The position numbers and the translations under genes are program-made. Of a stretch of 64,000 bases of DNA, positions 32,465-45,212 are shown one piece after another. The first letter of the stretch is position 1. Each line of letters begins with the position of its first letter. This stretch comes from Craterostigma plantagineum (lineage: Eukaryota > Streptophyta > Magnoliopsida > Lamiales > Linderniaceae), in assembly GCA_027422505.1 (NCBI GenBank), contig JAPQWV010000308.1:654319-718318 (forward strand), read 5' to 3'. The notes below the pieces were generated by a model. It saw only the letters and a program-made list of their open reading frames with translations. It did not search any database and was not told the DNA's origin.

Positions 32465-32622
32465 ATGTCTTGGATCAGATCTGCCGTGAGCAAAGCTGTC
32501 GAGGCAGGAGGAAACAGCAATCTGAGACAAACCGTTCGCCACGTGGCAGATTCCATGGTCAACCAAGCTGGTCAAGCCGTCGTAGGCGGGGCAAGGCTAT
32601 TCCCTCGAATGGTAATATAATG

Positions 32623-32673
<51 letters not shown>

Positions 32674-35600
32674 AAGTATTCAAATCTGCATATATATATG
32701 TACCTATTATTACAGGGAGCAAGAGGTTTACAGAACTGTAAGATCGCAATTAAGAGGCTCGAAGAAGTGTCGGTTTCTTGCAGGGGAATCGAAAGGGTAC
32801 AGCTGCTAAGGAGATGGTTGGTGGCTTTGAAGGAGATCGAAAGGCTCCACGAAACAGCAGCAGAAAATGAAAGGGATATCATGTTTATTACCGAAACTCT
32901 AGTAATTAAATAATCTATGATAATCTTTCTTTAGTTCTTTCCTTTTTTGCGTTCTTGGGGTAATAAGGCGTCGAATTCCTAAAAAATACATAGGCTCTGT
33001 ACTACGATCCCGACCGTGGGGGAGAAACGCTGAACTTCCGCAATGTGTTTATTCGTAGTCAGGCGCTCGAGGGAATCACACTTTCTCTGGTGAAAACCGA
33101 TGATAAATAGAGCTATCATAGTCGTCGTTTGAATTCTTTCCTTCTTTATTTTATTTTATCTCTTTTTTTGCGTGGTTAGATTCTTGAAGAGGCCATTGAA
33201 GAGGAGCTCTCTTTGCTTCAAGAGATATACAGGTGTTTCTTTTTCTTTTTTCTCTCCTATCTAGTTGGGCCTCCGTGTTTTTCTTAATTTCGTTCGTTTT
33301 ATTTCGCCGTTTCGCCTTTTTTTGCAGGCTATGCCTCGCAGGCGCAAAGGATGCACATATTACGACAATCAGCTGTGTAAGAAATCTGGGAAAAGCCTTC
33401 TCAAGCTATGATGAGGAAGTACTGGTAAGATAGAAAACCCTAATTATTGTTATTGCATTGCACTATTTAGGGTTTTTAACCTTTCAAAAAATAAAAACGA
33501 AATCAGGCAAAGAGGGAAGAACTGCTGCAATACGCACAAGATGCAATCGCGGGACTGAAAGTGAACGCAGAGATAGAAAGGTGGTTAAGGGTATAAGAAA
33601 CTCCCATTTGTTTTTCATTACAATACGCGCAAGATGCAACCGCTTTTCTCCGTTAATATTTTCTTTTTATTTTGCGCGCTTGCTTGCTCTCAGAATAGAT
33701 TCTGAAATCTCGAACATACATAAGAAGCTCGACGGCATAAATAGTCAGTTGCAGTTGAACCAAGGCACAACCAAGGTATCCTCGTCGTCGTTCGAAGGAG
33801 AAGGCGGGATTTTTCCAGAAGAGGTTGGGCTATTATTCTTTCGCGTATTTTTTTTGTTTTTGTTTCTATTACCGCCTTTCTTAGGACAAGTGAGGTTATT
33901 CGCCGTAATGAGTCGTCGTTCTTATAGGACCAAGCCGAACTGGCGTGCGTAAGGCTTTATTCTAGGTTAGACGAGCTCATTTCGCAGAAGAAACTCATCA
34001 ATGTCGGGGATTCTCCTTCGTCCCATAATCAAAAGGTAATCCCGCCTTCCCCAAACGTTGATTACTTCAGCTAAATCAAGCTTGTAGGGGGCGTATTATT
34101 TTTTCAGTTCTATAATGTTATGTTTCCGACATGTCCCTTCACTTGTAGACTGATTTCTCTAGCCTTAGATGTGTGACTTTGTTACACAACGCCTCTTTAA
34201 TCACCGAGCTCTGATATCATATTGGACGACTAACTTGCGTTAATTTTTTTTTTGTTAATGGAAACTCAATCTTTTGGTTTAAGTACATTGCCATGTCTAT
34301 GATGTCCCTTTTTCAGGTTGACAAGCTCAAGGTATTAGCAGAATCTCTTGCAAGTTCAACCTCTAAAGCAGAAAGGCGTATATCGGAAAGCAAGTCCGTT
34401 CCCAGTTACAACTACCCGCGGATGATTTATTTTTTCTTACATTTTCGTATTTGTATCGATAATTCGGTTACTTTATTAACCGTCTGACTAAAGGCGCTCC
34501 ACACGCAGAATACAGAAGGACGAAGCTGTCAAGTTTCGAGCAGCCAAATCCAACGAAGTTAGCCTTCTTGCGAAGGTAATTGAAACACTCTTCAATTTTC
34601 TCGGGATTCTTTTCGTTTCGTTAATATGAAAGGATAATCTCTTCCAGGAATTGACCGCTGAAATCGAGTCCTTAGAGAAGAGAAGAGACTATCTCGAAGC
34701 CGAGCTAAAGCAGGTTTTAGGCTTCGAAGCCTTCGATCCTACACCATTGGAAGTTGATTATTAGTAAAAGTAAACGTCGAATTGAATATCCATACATAAT
34801 TCTCAGGTCACTGCGTCATTGGCTTCCGCGAAGGCCCGACTGCACAATACGATCGAGGAAAGAAATCAGTTCGACGAAGCCAACAATGAGATTATCGAAC
34901 ACTTCAAGCTGAAGGTAGGCGATGACGGCCTTTTTCGTTTCTTTTCTTTTTCTTTTCCTTTTTTCTGTTACAACCTCGATAGTCGAAACTGTCACTAAAA
35001 AAAAACCATGTCGGGCGTGTAGGAAGACGAGCTGTCGAAGTCCATCTCTCTGTATAAGGCTGAATCTCAGGTCTGCAACACATTCGTCGACTTCCTGGAG
35101 AACACATGGAGTTTGCAGGCCGTGTACGCCGAGCAGTACTCACAACTAGTCAAGTATGTTTTTTATCTTCTTTATGTTCCTTCTTTTTTCAGTGTTATTC
35201 GTAATTCCCGCGTCGTTTTCTACTTCGATTTTGAAGGGAAGAATGGGAAAAACATAAGGGACATTTCGAGAATTTCGTCGTCTCCCTTCTGGCGACTTAC
35301 AAGGTAGGTCAGTCGAGAAAAACGCTGTTATTACACACAAACTAACCGAATGGTCGATCGAAAAACATTGTAGGTGGAGCTCGGACCGTCGATTTCTTCG
35401 ATGAGGAGCCTCGCCGAGGGCTTGAAAAGGTATACTTTCGTTTAAACGAACGAAAAATAATAGTTATTCGCTTCTTCTTCTCAACGTTTAATTCTAAATA
35501 ACCGGAGATTGTCATCAGCTTAGATCAATCCACGGCTTCTGACCAGAAAGACGACAGCGTAATCAGCTCGAGAATTAACCTTGTTAAGAAATACAAGAGT

Positions 35601-36460
35601 ACGGAAACTAAGGTTGTTAGTACGTTATTTTCTTCAAAGAATATCTTATCCATTTTCTCCGATCACTGCATTATTCGACGGCCGTTCTTTCGCAGTTCCT
35701 TTCGTCGTTCGAAGTCGTCGAGAGCATCAAAGAACAGTTCTACCTCAGCAGCAGAGATAGTCGCCAAAACCCGAGGTTAACCCCGTCTCAAACAGCTCAG
35801 GGTGTGTTTGGTACGCAGAATTTGACGTGGAAAAGAGAAAAAAAAAAACTATGTGATTTTGCGACGCGCGATATACAATTATCCAATGCGCATTTTTCCT
35901 TTCATTTTCCGCATTGAATTCTGCATACCAAACGCACACTTAATCTCTCTTTTTTGGAGCAAAATCGTTGACGTTTTCTTCCCCGAAAACGTGACCAAAG
36001 GGTAAAGGAACTACTAGACGAACTCGAAGGCATCAAACAAGAACTCGACTCCATGCCGAGGATCGACTTGTCGGAGACCGATGCTCAAAATGCAAGAGAA
36101 GGGACGCCTCCTTCGAAGCCAAAGACTCCGAGGAAGATTCCATTCATGGCTCAAAGGCAGCACCAGATGCCAGCAGAGTTCGGTATTCACACAGCCAATC
36201 CTCCTCCGAGGGCAGTGATGTCGGGTTTCAGCCCGATGATCGCTCTGCCCCTGACGAGGAACAACAGTAAGCCGACTTTGCCGTCTACGTCGGAGCCGGC
36301 GAGGGACGCGGACGTCGAAGGGGAGATCGGATCGAACGTCAGGAAGAAGTCCTCGGAAGCCGAGGCGCAGCTTTCGAAGCTGAAAATGGAGCTCGAGCTC
36401 GAGAATCACAGCCGTCGAAGCTCTATAGATGGGCTTATTGACTGGGAATTCGACGATTAG
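32465..36460 (+). CDS. Conserved plant coiled-coil protein, 698 aa, 18 exons
   Basis: Exons: 32465-32611, 32716-32901, 32994-33089, 33180-33232, 33328-33424, 33507-33580, 33694-33823, 33928-34035, 34317-34393, 34509-34575, 34648-34713, 34807-34914, 35023-35153, 35237-35303, 35374-35429, 35519-35612, 35696-35775, 36001-36460. Every junction is GT-AG and in phase. The sequence matches a plant-wide family that I recall as Arabidopsis At1g24560-like, of unknown function: start [16 protein letters not shown], then [22 protein letters not shown] and [15 protein letters not shown]. Long coiled coils follow (about 225-480), then a proline-rich low-complexity segment and the conserved acidic end IDWEFDD. 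Cytoskeletal or trafficking roles have been guessed for such proteins; I assign none. Intron 1 has a TA/TG microsatellite and intron 17 a small MITE. Confidence 0.92.
32631..32673. repeat. (TA)n(TG)n microsatellite in intron 1
   Basis: A run of about 17 TA units passes into TG units within the first intron of the coiled-coil gene. Confidence 0.9.
35801..35940. mobile_element. Small MITE inside intron 17
   Basis: About 140 bp with inverted ends (GTGTGTTTGGTACGCAGAATTT on the left; AAGTGTGCGTTTGGTATGCAG when the right end is inverted). The ends are near-perfect complements and the centre is AT/GC mixed. The target duplication is unclear. The element leaves the intron's splice sites intact. Confidence 0.6.
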
Positions 36461-37086
36461 TTCGATGGAAAACGGAAAATTTATAGCCGTATGTAGCAAG
36501 AATTAGGCCGTAGAATACTGTAAGAACCACGATTTGGGGGGTTTACGTATCGTATTCTTCCCTTATTAATTGAGCTCGACGAAGGAGACGATTTAGAGCT
36601 CATGTTGGAATTTTGTAAATTTTCAGTTTCCATATTTCAGTAACTCTTAGGCCACGTTTTGGGAACACGCAAGATTTTCGTTAATGATAAGATAATATTG
36701 GTCGAAAGTAAAAAAGAAACATCAATGACTAAATTGATTTAGACGAAACCTCGAGCGTGAATTTAGAGGATAAAACTTTGATGATCGTTTTCGTTTTCTT
36801 CTACTATTATATTTTCTGTTCTATTGCGGACAATTCGTGTTTGACTTTGACTATGTATTTGATAAGATTTAATTAATTAAAGCTAGATTGATACTTATAT
36901 TGTAAGCGAAAGATGAAGCAAACGCTCAATAGTGGACCTATGCCTTTTGTAATTACATGTTTTTTATTAGTTAATATATTTAAAAGCTCTAATTAATAAA
37001 ATTTAGTTCGAAAATGAGGCAACATAAAAAGATGAGGAAGAACGAGAAATGACTTGTCTAACAAGGACATTGTCTGCATTTCTTTA
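36461..37086. other. 3' flank of the coiled-coil gene
   Basis: 3' UTR and AT-rich spacer. No gene is seen. Confidence 0.5.
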
Positions 37087-37389
37087 TTTATTTTAGGGGA
37101 TTACTATTTACCGCCCCTTTTTACTTGTTACCGCCCCCTAAAGGGCTAGAAAAAGACGATTTTGCCCTTATAATATTTAAATTAATTTAAAAAGAGAAAA
37201 TTATAATAAACAAGAAAAAATATCTATATAAAGCTCTGTCCAGACAACACTTTTCAAATCGCATATCCAAATCAGACCAAAAAAAAAAAACTGAAATCGC
37301 AATGGATCGCCGACAGGGACTAAGAAAGGGAAAGGGTTTTTTTCACGACTGGTAGCCAAATTAACGTATTTTCGTTCGTCGAAAAAAAA

Positions 37390-37612
37390 AAACCGACCGA
37401 AATCAATTTTCGGTCGGTTACAGTGCCGACCGAAATCATGCTTCGGTCGGTTACAGTGCCGACCGAAATTACGCTTCGGTCGGTTACAGTGCCGACCGAA
37501 ATCATGCTTCGGTCGGCACAGTAGTGACCGAAATCAGGTTTCGGTCAGTATAGTACCGACCGAAACCAAATTTCGGTCGGTTACAGTACCGACCGAAATC
37601 TTATTTCGGTCG
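37390..37612. repeat. Left array of GACCGAAAT/TTCGGTC palindromes
   Basis: About seven units of roughly 33 bp. Each is itself a short palindrome and most are linked by TACAGTGCC or TACAGTACC. Confidence 0.88.
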
Positions 37613-37624
37613 AATTTTTTTTTT

Positions 37625-38066
37625 TTAAATCTTTTAATTACAGTATATTTTATTTATATTATTTATTTATATTATTTATTTGTATTATTTATTTGGGTTA
37701 TTTATGTGTATTATTTATTTGTATATTTTATTTGTATATTTTATTTATATTATTTATTTGGTTTATTTTATTTGTATTATTTATTTGGGTTATTTATGTG
37801 TATTATTTATTTGTATATTTTATTTGTATATTTTATTTATATTATTTATTTGGTTTATTTTATTTGTATTATTTATTTGGGGTATTTATGTGTATTATTT
37901 ATTTGTATTATTTATTTGTATATTTTATTTGTATATTTTATTTATATTATTTATTTGGTTTATTTTATTTGTATTATTTGTTTGGGGTATTTATGTGTAT
38001 TATTTATTTGTATTATTTATTTATATATTTTTTGTAGGTTTTATTTATATTATTTATTTGAATTAT
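37625..38066. repeat. TATTTATTTG satellite with higher-order period
   Basis: Simple TTATTTATTTG words are arranged in a longer unit marked by TTTGGG(G)T(T/A)TTTATGTG, which recurs near 37693, 37785, 37877 and 37981. The period is thus about 90-104 bp. Confidence 0.8.
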
Positions 38067-38262
38067 TTAATTACAGACCAAGGGTGGAAAGACCCTACCC
38101 GGGGTTTTAAAATACGTAAAAGAAATTAAATTGTATCGGACGAATTTTATATATGTTTTCAATATTTGTTTGCATATTTATTCCGTTTCGAATATAAATA
38201 TACAAATAAATAATTCAAATAAATAATAAAAATAAATAATCAAAATAAATAACATAAAAAAA

Positions 38263-38492
38263 AATTCGACCGAAATCAAATTTCGGTCGGTTACAGTACT
38301 GACCGAAAATTGATTTCGGTCGGTACTACAACGACCAAAAATTGATTTCGGTCGGTACAGTACTGACCGAAATCTTCGGTCAGTACTGTACCGACCGAAA
38401 CACGATTTCGGTCAGTACAGTACTGACCGAAACATGATTTCGGTCGTTGCTGTACTGACCGAAATCGATTTTCGGTCTGTTTTTTTTTCGGT
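38263..38492. repeat. Right array of GACCGAAAT/TTCGGTC palindromes
   Basis: About seven units, more varied than the left array (several have lost or changed linkers), facing it across the TATTTATTTG centre. Confidence 0.85.
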
Positions 38493-38669
38493 CGATTTGA
38501 AATTCGAACAATGTTTTACGTTAATTTGGCTTACCAGATGCGAAAAATAGGCCCTTTTCTCTTTTTAAATTAATTTAAATATCATAAGGGCAAAATCGTC
38601 TTTTTCCAGCCCTTTAGGGGGCGGTGACTAGGAAAAAGGGGGCGGTGAATAGCAATCCAGTTTATTTTA

Positions 38670-39745
38670 TCACCGTAAATTCCTTAATTCAATACATTTA
38701 TGACCATTGACTAAAATGCGTTGTCTAATGTCCTTTGCGAGTCTTACGCTAATCCTAGGGTTTCAAATCGCTTTTCTCCATAGATATAACGTCAATTCAG
38801 TCCACTCAATCGGAAATTATCCACCTGATATTTTTCTCCCTTTGCTGTTGTTTCCGCTCATTTTTGTTGCGGTGTAGCTCTCGGTTTGATCATTTCCTCA
38901 CAGAAAAGAGAAAGGGGACCAATTTTTTTTTTTCGAAGTTGGAGAATCGTAAATCGAGCAGCATCGAGCCATGCATTCGGTGCTTTTAATCGATCTGCTT
39001 TTGGTATCGAAAGCAACCTCGTATCCTGGCAGATCGTCTTTTAATCGTATGAAACATCTTGAGAAAAGTGATAGGCGTGGTAATCTTAGTAGTTGACGTT
39101 TGCCCCCATTTTTTGCTTTAGCTAATTTGAGGATCGCTTTTGTTGTGTGGAGGCTCTGTTTTTTCGGTCGATCTGGTCAGATTTGGTTTACTGAAAAAAG
39201 TGGTAGCTTTGCCGTGCAGTTTGTTTTGAAGATTGAAGGTTCGGTGATCGTCTTATCATTGTTTATTGGTTCCATATCCTCAGAACAGGTGGGATCTGCT
39301 TAGGTAATGGCTCTATTTTAAGTGTTGTTTATTGATATTTCTGTTAAAATTTTCCAGGAATGTTTTGCAGTCACATATTTATTTTAGGATATCATTCACA
39401 CGGCATGGTGCTTCATTGCATTTTCTTTGTTTTATTGTTTTTCTTGTCGGATGCTGATTATTCCTAGGAAGGATCTTATTTTCTTTTTTCATAGATCAGC
39501 AATTTCGTTTATGGTAAGTCAAGTTTATTGCTAGATAACTCAAGCATTGTGTAGTTTGGTAATAGAGTAATGGAGTTGTATGAATAATGTACATATTATT
39601 ATTACTAGTCGGTGTTCATTAGAATCTCATCATGCCATGTTTGCATTGATATTCTTCATGTGGCGTTCTGTAAAAGTGGATCATTGTGGAATTTGTATTA
39701 TATGGGATTCGGTTTTTGCAGCTCTTTAAGTTGTTCCTGTGGTAG
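38670..39745 (+). other. Upstream region and likely 5' UTR exons of the next gene
   Basis: No coding gene is seen. T-rich stretches and possible splice sites suggest a transcribed leader with intron(s) before the start codon at 39746; the exact exons were not resolved. Confidence 0.4.
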
Positions 39746-40827
39746 ATGGAAGTCTGTCTTCGTGAGAGTTCTAGCGTTGGTGGGTCTTTGAGAAAACCAC
39801 TAGACACAACTTCGAACTACCCAACTGATCTTTCTGTAAGTGACCTCAAAACTTCTTTGAATGAAATTCTGGTCAAGGATGGCAGCGTTGACGTAAAATT
39901 TTCTGGAGAGAACAATACGACCAGTGAAACGAGGGAAGGTAATAACAAAAAATGCCTCAACAAGTGTGCTACGATACCTCTTGCTCGGGAACATAAATCA
40001 TCTGTCGATGGATTCTTATGCAAAGAGAAACAAGGTGTTATTGATGTACTCTCCGAAGAAAAAGAAAATTCATCGGTTTACTCTGTCAGTCAATCATGCC
40101 AACGGTCAATATCACTGCCTGTAAGTTTTCGTCAAAATCGATTTGGTAGCTGCATTATTGTTCTTCTATACCTAGCTGTAGAGCTATTTGTAACGGTAAG
40201 GTTATTCTGTGTGTGGAATGATTTTTCTTGATATAATGTTATCTGTCTACTTAACGGACGTTCAGTTTAGGTGATGCTGCCTGATATAACACTTTCCTGG
40301 GATATTTGAGTAGAAATTGTTTCGGAGAGGGAGAGAGAGAGTAACTTCTCTAGTTTAACTACCCCTTCGTGTCATTATTCTCTGGTTTAACGTAGCATAT
40401 CAATACTCTGTTTTTCATCTTTCAGACACCAAGAAAACTTGTTTCCGCCATGAAAGGCAGCCGCAAGAAGCACGGTATAACACTGCCCAACAAACTATCC
40501 ATAACATGGGCACCCGATGTGTACGACCCAATCCCATCTTCCGTGTCCCACGTGCCATCGAATAAGAACCAGCGTTGTCGCAGTGATTGTAAGAGGAAAA
40601 ACAAGCAGAAGCGTAGCGGCAAATCTTCACGTCAAGGCAGAGAGAAAAAGGAAACTAGGAAAGTAGTCGGAACTTCCCATAAGCCTAAGCATCACATACG
40701 GAATGAAGGCTGCGAAATAGCTCGTGCTGCTGAATCTGCCTCTGGGCAGCCGAATTCGTCTTGTGGGAGTAGTTTCTTGAAGGATTCTGTCACCAATCTG
40801 CATTTTTCAGTTGCTGAAGCCACTTAG
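39746..40827 (+). CDS. Conserved plant protein of unknown function, basic C-terminus
   Basis: Two coding exons (39746-40120, 40426-40827) encode 258 aa. The first half is Ser/Thr/Asp-rich and looks disordered. The second half begins TPRKLVSAMKGSRKKHG and holds the block LSITWAPDVYDPIPSSVSH, followed by a strongly basic run rich in Lys/Arg (KRKNKQKRSGKSSRQGR) that could be a nuclear localisation signal. I recall this ITWAPDVYDP block from an uncharacterised family shared by flowering plants, but no function. The start is the first ATG in the exon. The splice junction is CCT|GTAAGT to TTTCAG|ACA in phase 0. Confidence 0.82.
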
Positions 40828-41331
40828 TTTCTCGCTTGCTTCTCATTTCTCACCTCTGTAAATAGAATAATAAAAGGTGAGAGCATCTTCTTTAGTGTGT
40901 TTGTCTGACTGGTAAGTCATTGTTGGTTATTTTCATACTTTTGTTTGATGATTGATGTTATGAGTTTATGGCTATTCTGTATTTGAAATTGCATTTCTTG
41001 GAAGGCATAATCTTGGTTAAATAAGATGGTAAAAATTAAGTCCAATAAAGCAATTACTACACATCCTTCCGAATCAGAAAGAAGTAAGTTTATGGTACAC
41101 CAGTGTTCTACTCTTTAAGTCTTATATGAAGGACCTATGGGGATAACAACGATAAATTGATCTGTCAAAATTAACCAATCAAATTTGTTCTACTTTAATT
41201 ACTGTTATAAATAAAAAACCTATTAAATTAGTATATCAATTATTAAAAAACACTTACTAAACTATGTAGCTTTGAAACTCATAATAACCATATCATTCTA
41301 TTTTTAGTATATCATTTATTAAAATAATCCA
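40828..41331. other. Convergent 3' spacer
   Basis: 3' UTR of the preceding gene and AT-rich DNA up to the end of the minus-strand RRM gene. No gene is seen. Confidence 0.5.
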
Positions 41332-41674
41332 CTAATAATTAATTTTATATTTTTGCTTACAATGTGCTAAAAGTACTAGTAAATATTCTGACCACCCTAT
41401 GGTTTTGTTCACGGTGAAGCCGCCGCCACCACTAGGAGGAGGTCGAGGCTGACGTGGCCTAGCGGGGTCCACAAAGATTACCCAACCCTCGAGGAACTTA
41501 GCATTCATTCATTCTCTTGCCTTTTCGGCTTCCTCCACAGTCTCATAGGTCACAAAACCGAAGCCTTTTGATCTCCCAGTCGCTCTATCAAGAATCACTT
41601 TTGCTGTTGGATGATTTATAGACGAAACTATCTTATGAGTGAGGGGAAGTGAGAGTACAGAAACAACCACATTT

Positions 41675-41720
<46 letters not shown>

Positions 41721-42449
41721 GAGAGAGATTTCCTACCTTCATGAAGGTTGCCAAATGGAGCAAACGCCTTGTAAAGATTTTCATCGGTTGTTCTTCTCGA
41801 CAGGCCTGCACCATAGAGATTCCCATCTCAAATCTACGAAAGAGATTTTCAATTCCATTTAGCATTCAAACTCACTACTGTTATTTTCAACAGCCTAAAA
41901 AAACTTGAGACTTCTAGCTCAGATGAACAATAATCACTCAGCAATATAAAGACGCTTGAAACTACATATGTTGCAGCTTCAACAATATCAAAAAGACTTC
42001 TCTTCTGCAGTACTTTATAACTACACAAGGCCTGTCACTATATATCAGTAGTAACTCCTATGAAAATCAATTTTGTGCTCACAATAATAGCACACCATGG
42101 GAACCCATCACTCAAGGCAAGGGAATAATAATAAACTGCTCAAGAGAAGCAACAGACTCGAGAGTCAAGCTCCCTTTCCTCTGCTTCAAGCATAAACTAT
42201 GCCCAAGAAAGCTAGGGGATTTGACAAATTGAATCAAGGAACCATCTTAGACCATTTGCTCTTGCGAATAAATAAATCGTCACATAGTACAGAAACGTAG
42301 ACCAATATAATACCGCTAATGAATAGCTTGGGACTGGTGAGAGCACGGATCGTCGAGTTTAACCGAATCGACGCGAACTGCGAGCCAGTACCCAACGACG
42401 ACGCCGGCGATCCGCTCAGAGCACGACGAAAAGCAGAAACGAATGCCAT
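41332..42449 (-). pseudogene. Organelle-type RRM protein with in-frame stop
   Basis: Minus-strand exons 42314-42449, 41737-41805 and 41603 downward encode MAFVSAFRRALSG..., a Ser/Arg-rich putative mitochondrial presequence, then one RRM. The RRM has RNP2 KLFISGL and RNP1 KGFGFVTY, both intact. After EKARE comes TGA (41509-41511) inside a GAAT x3 run. Past it the same frame continues as MNAKFLEGWVIFVDPARPR, PRPPP, FTVNKTIGW, as in intact relatives, to a stop at 41332. The predicted product is 99 aa and lacks the last RRM strand; read through, it would be 158 aa. Such proteins bind organellar RNA. Intron 2 has a (GA)n run (41679-41728). Confidence 0.78.
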
Positions 42450-43176
<727 letters not shown>

Positions 43177-44693
43177 AAGGCAAGAAAACTAGGGTTTGTA
43201 AATTTCATATATCGTGATTGCGGCTATAGTTGTGTTTTCGCGAATCTAGTTTGTCGATCTGCTGCTTTTAGATCGATTTATCTCTGCTGCTCGTGTATCG
43301 ATTTCAATTTGAATATGGATTTCAATTAGGGTTTCTGTTGTTTGTGTTTTTCAATCGTCGCCTGACATCCATGAAGTATTTCTTCGTAATCGCACTTTGC
43401 TTCTGCAATCGAAGAATTCGTGCAATTCAACATCAATGAGGCTTTCGTTTCACATTATCATTTCGATACAGCCTTAACTAGGCTACAATTACAAATTAAG
43501 TCTAACTGAATGAGTCGTCAAGGATTGTTTTGAGTGAATCATCATTCTTGATTATCTTAGGATTGGACGTCCTTGTAATTCTGTGCTTTCAGCTGATGGA
43601 GAATCACTGTCCAATTTCTCTATTTTTTGGAGATTGGAGATTCTTCGTATCAGAATCTCGAATTTCCAGTAGAAAAAATGGTCACCACGGAGGAGTAACT
43701 TTGAACTACTAATTATTTGTTTCAAAAGGAGATGATCATTTCGTACGGTGACGTTTGTATTTCGGCCCAATTGTTTTGGGTCTATGTTTATCGGTTTCCA
43801 TCTTTGTTGGGTTGTGTATGTTAATTCATTAAGCCTGACCCAAATTAGAAAATATGAAAGAAAAATATGAAGAAATACATATACCTTAGCAAAAGGCTTT
43901 GACTTTTAAGTCAACTAATACAGAATTCGTCAAGACGTACTGGTGCTTTTTTCCCCGATATTATAGAGGGTGGGATGAATAAGAAAAAGGTAAAAGAAAA
44001 GAAAAAATAGAAAGAAACAAACCATTGAAGAAGTACACATTGTCTTGTTTAGATCTGCGTACTATTTCTTTTCGCTGTGGTGGTGTTCGTCACATGATGT
44101 AATGAAATATTACGCAATTCGTCGTGGTGCAACGTTTTTCTAGCTAGCGGACAAGCGACACTTGCACAACCGACGCTTTTGTCTCCATTCTCACAACTGC
44201 AGGGGAATCTCAATCATTTATCATCCATCTCTCAAATAGTATTATTTTTTTTTACACCCGAATTTTTTTTTTTTTTTCCAAATAGCCGACATAAATGAGA
44301 TTATTGGACACATAGGCCATTGGGTTTGGTAATAGAGTGAAAAGATAATTTTATTGCCCAACAGTTTCGATTAAGAAACTGTTGAAACGCCGTTTCACGT
44401 TTCTGCTTATTGTACATTCGGGGGGGTGCAAATAACATTCATTGTTTGGGCGAATTTGTCATGAAGAATTCATTCCTGATCTCTTAATTTATTTGATGAG
44501 ATGTGTTATATTAAAGAAACGCATATCATATCATTTATATCTCAAACTCAAAACGAATTCGTGAACGAATAGACAATCTAACGTATCCATTTGTTGTAGA
44601 GACAAGACAACAAATACGCAGGCAAGACGTGAATCGAGTAATCAAGCAATGCATACAGACGAATGAGGCTAAACTAACGAAAAGAACAGCCCT
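43177..44693. other. Intergenic, H4 to SMR
   Basis: H4 3' UTR followed by AT-rich spacer and the 3' flank of the minus-strand SMR gene. No gene, RNA or clear repeat was seen. Confidence 0.5.
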
Positions 44694-45212
44694 TTACTGT
44701 TCTCCGTCGTCACCATCATTATTACTTATTACTTGTTCTTGGGGTGGTCTCTCTTCTTCGTATGCTTGAGGATCAGCACCACTCAAGGGACACGAATTCA
44801 TGGTAGAATCAACCTCGGCGGCGGAGGAGTCGTCGTCGCCATTATTATCGTACTGCAACCTCGTCCTCCGTCGTCGCCGTGGAGGCCGGCCTTCTGATGA
44901 CGAAGACTGTGGAGACGACGACGCCGCTGCCTTTCTTTTGACGGGCGACCTTCGACGGCTACGCCTTGGCTTTATCGGCGCCGGAGGACACTGTTGAACC
45001 GCCGGAATTCTGTGATCCGATGAGGTCGGAGTTTTAAACCCAGGTTCTTCTTCCTCGTCGTGGTCGTCGCCGTTATCCTTTCTACTACTACTACTAACAA
45101 TGTCGTTGCTGTTCGACTCATCCCTAATAATAACATCATCGTTGCTCTGCTTTGCGTCTTCGTCTTGTAAAATTGTTTGTGAATCGCTCTCATGAAGAGT
45201 TTTTATGGACAT
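44694..45212 (-). CDS. SIAMESE-related CDK inhibitor (SMR)
   Basis: A single minus-strand exon encodes 172 aa. SIAMESE-related proteins bind plant CDK-cyclin complexes, block mitosis and favour endoreduplication or stress arrest. The diagnostic block is EEPGFKTPTSSDHRIPA (about 56-71) followed by CPPAPIKPRRSRRR (75-88), the conserved SMR motifs. The rest is low complexity: Ser/Asp-rich before it, then a second basic run PPRRRRRTRL and an acidic tail. At 172 aa it is longer than most SMRs (about 80-140). A (GA)n run lies just upstream (45266-45290). Confidence 0.88.
   Translation of the reverse strand: MSIKTLHESDSQTILQDEDAKQSNDDVIIRDESNSNDIVSSSSRKDNGDDHDEEEEPGFKTPTSSDHRIPAVQQCPPAPIKPRRSRRRSPVKRKAAASSSPQSSSSEGRPPRRRRRTRLQYDNNGDDDSSAAEVDSTMNSCPLSGADPQAYEEERPPQEQVISNNDGDDGEQ

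Larger units (their letters stand above)
37087..38669. mobile_element. Mutator-like foldback element with mirrored palindrome arrays
   Basis: The element is 37096-38660 (1565 bp), with the perfect 9-bp direct repeat TTTATTTTA on both sides (37087-37095, 38661-38669). Terminal inverted repeats of about 110 bp carry TACCGCCCCC and its inverse, a CTAAAGGGCTAGAAAAAGACG block and a TTAAATTAATTTAAA end. Inside are two arrays (about 37390-37612 and 38263-38492) of roughly seven units each, around GACCGAAAT...TTCGGTC. The centre (37625-38066) is a TATTTATTTG-type tandem repeat, echoed in reverse at 38195-38262. The only long frames are low-complexity readings of the repeats. It is non-autonomous. Confidence 0.84.

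Noticed and set aside
37320..37505. Minus-strand 61-aa frame with repeated ISVGTVTDR
   Set aside because: It is a translation of the GACCGAAAT palindrome array, not a gene.
37680..38129. Overlapping frames of 114-149 aa made of Leu/Ile/Tyr/Phe
   Set aside because: They read the TATTTATTTG satellite in all three frames; low complexity with no protein motif.
41639..41908. 89-aa frame with ERERER run
   Set aside because: (GA)n microsatellite of RRM intron 2 read on the opposite strand.
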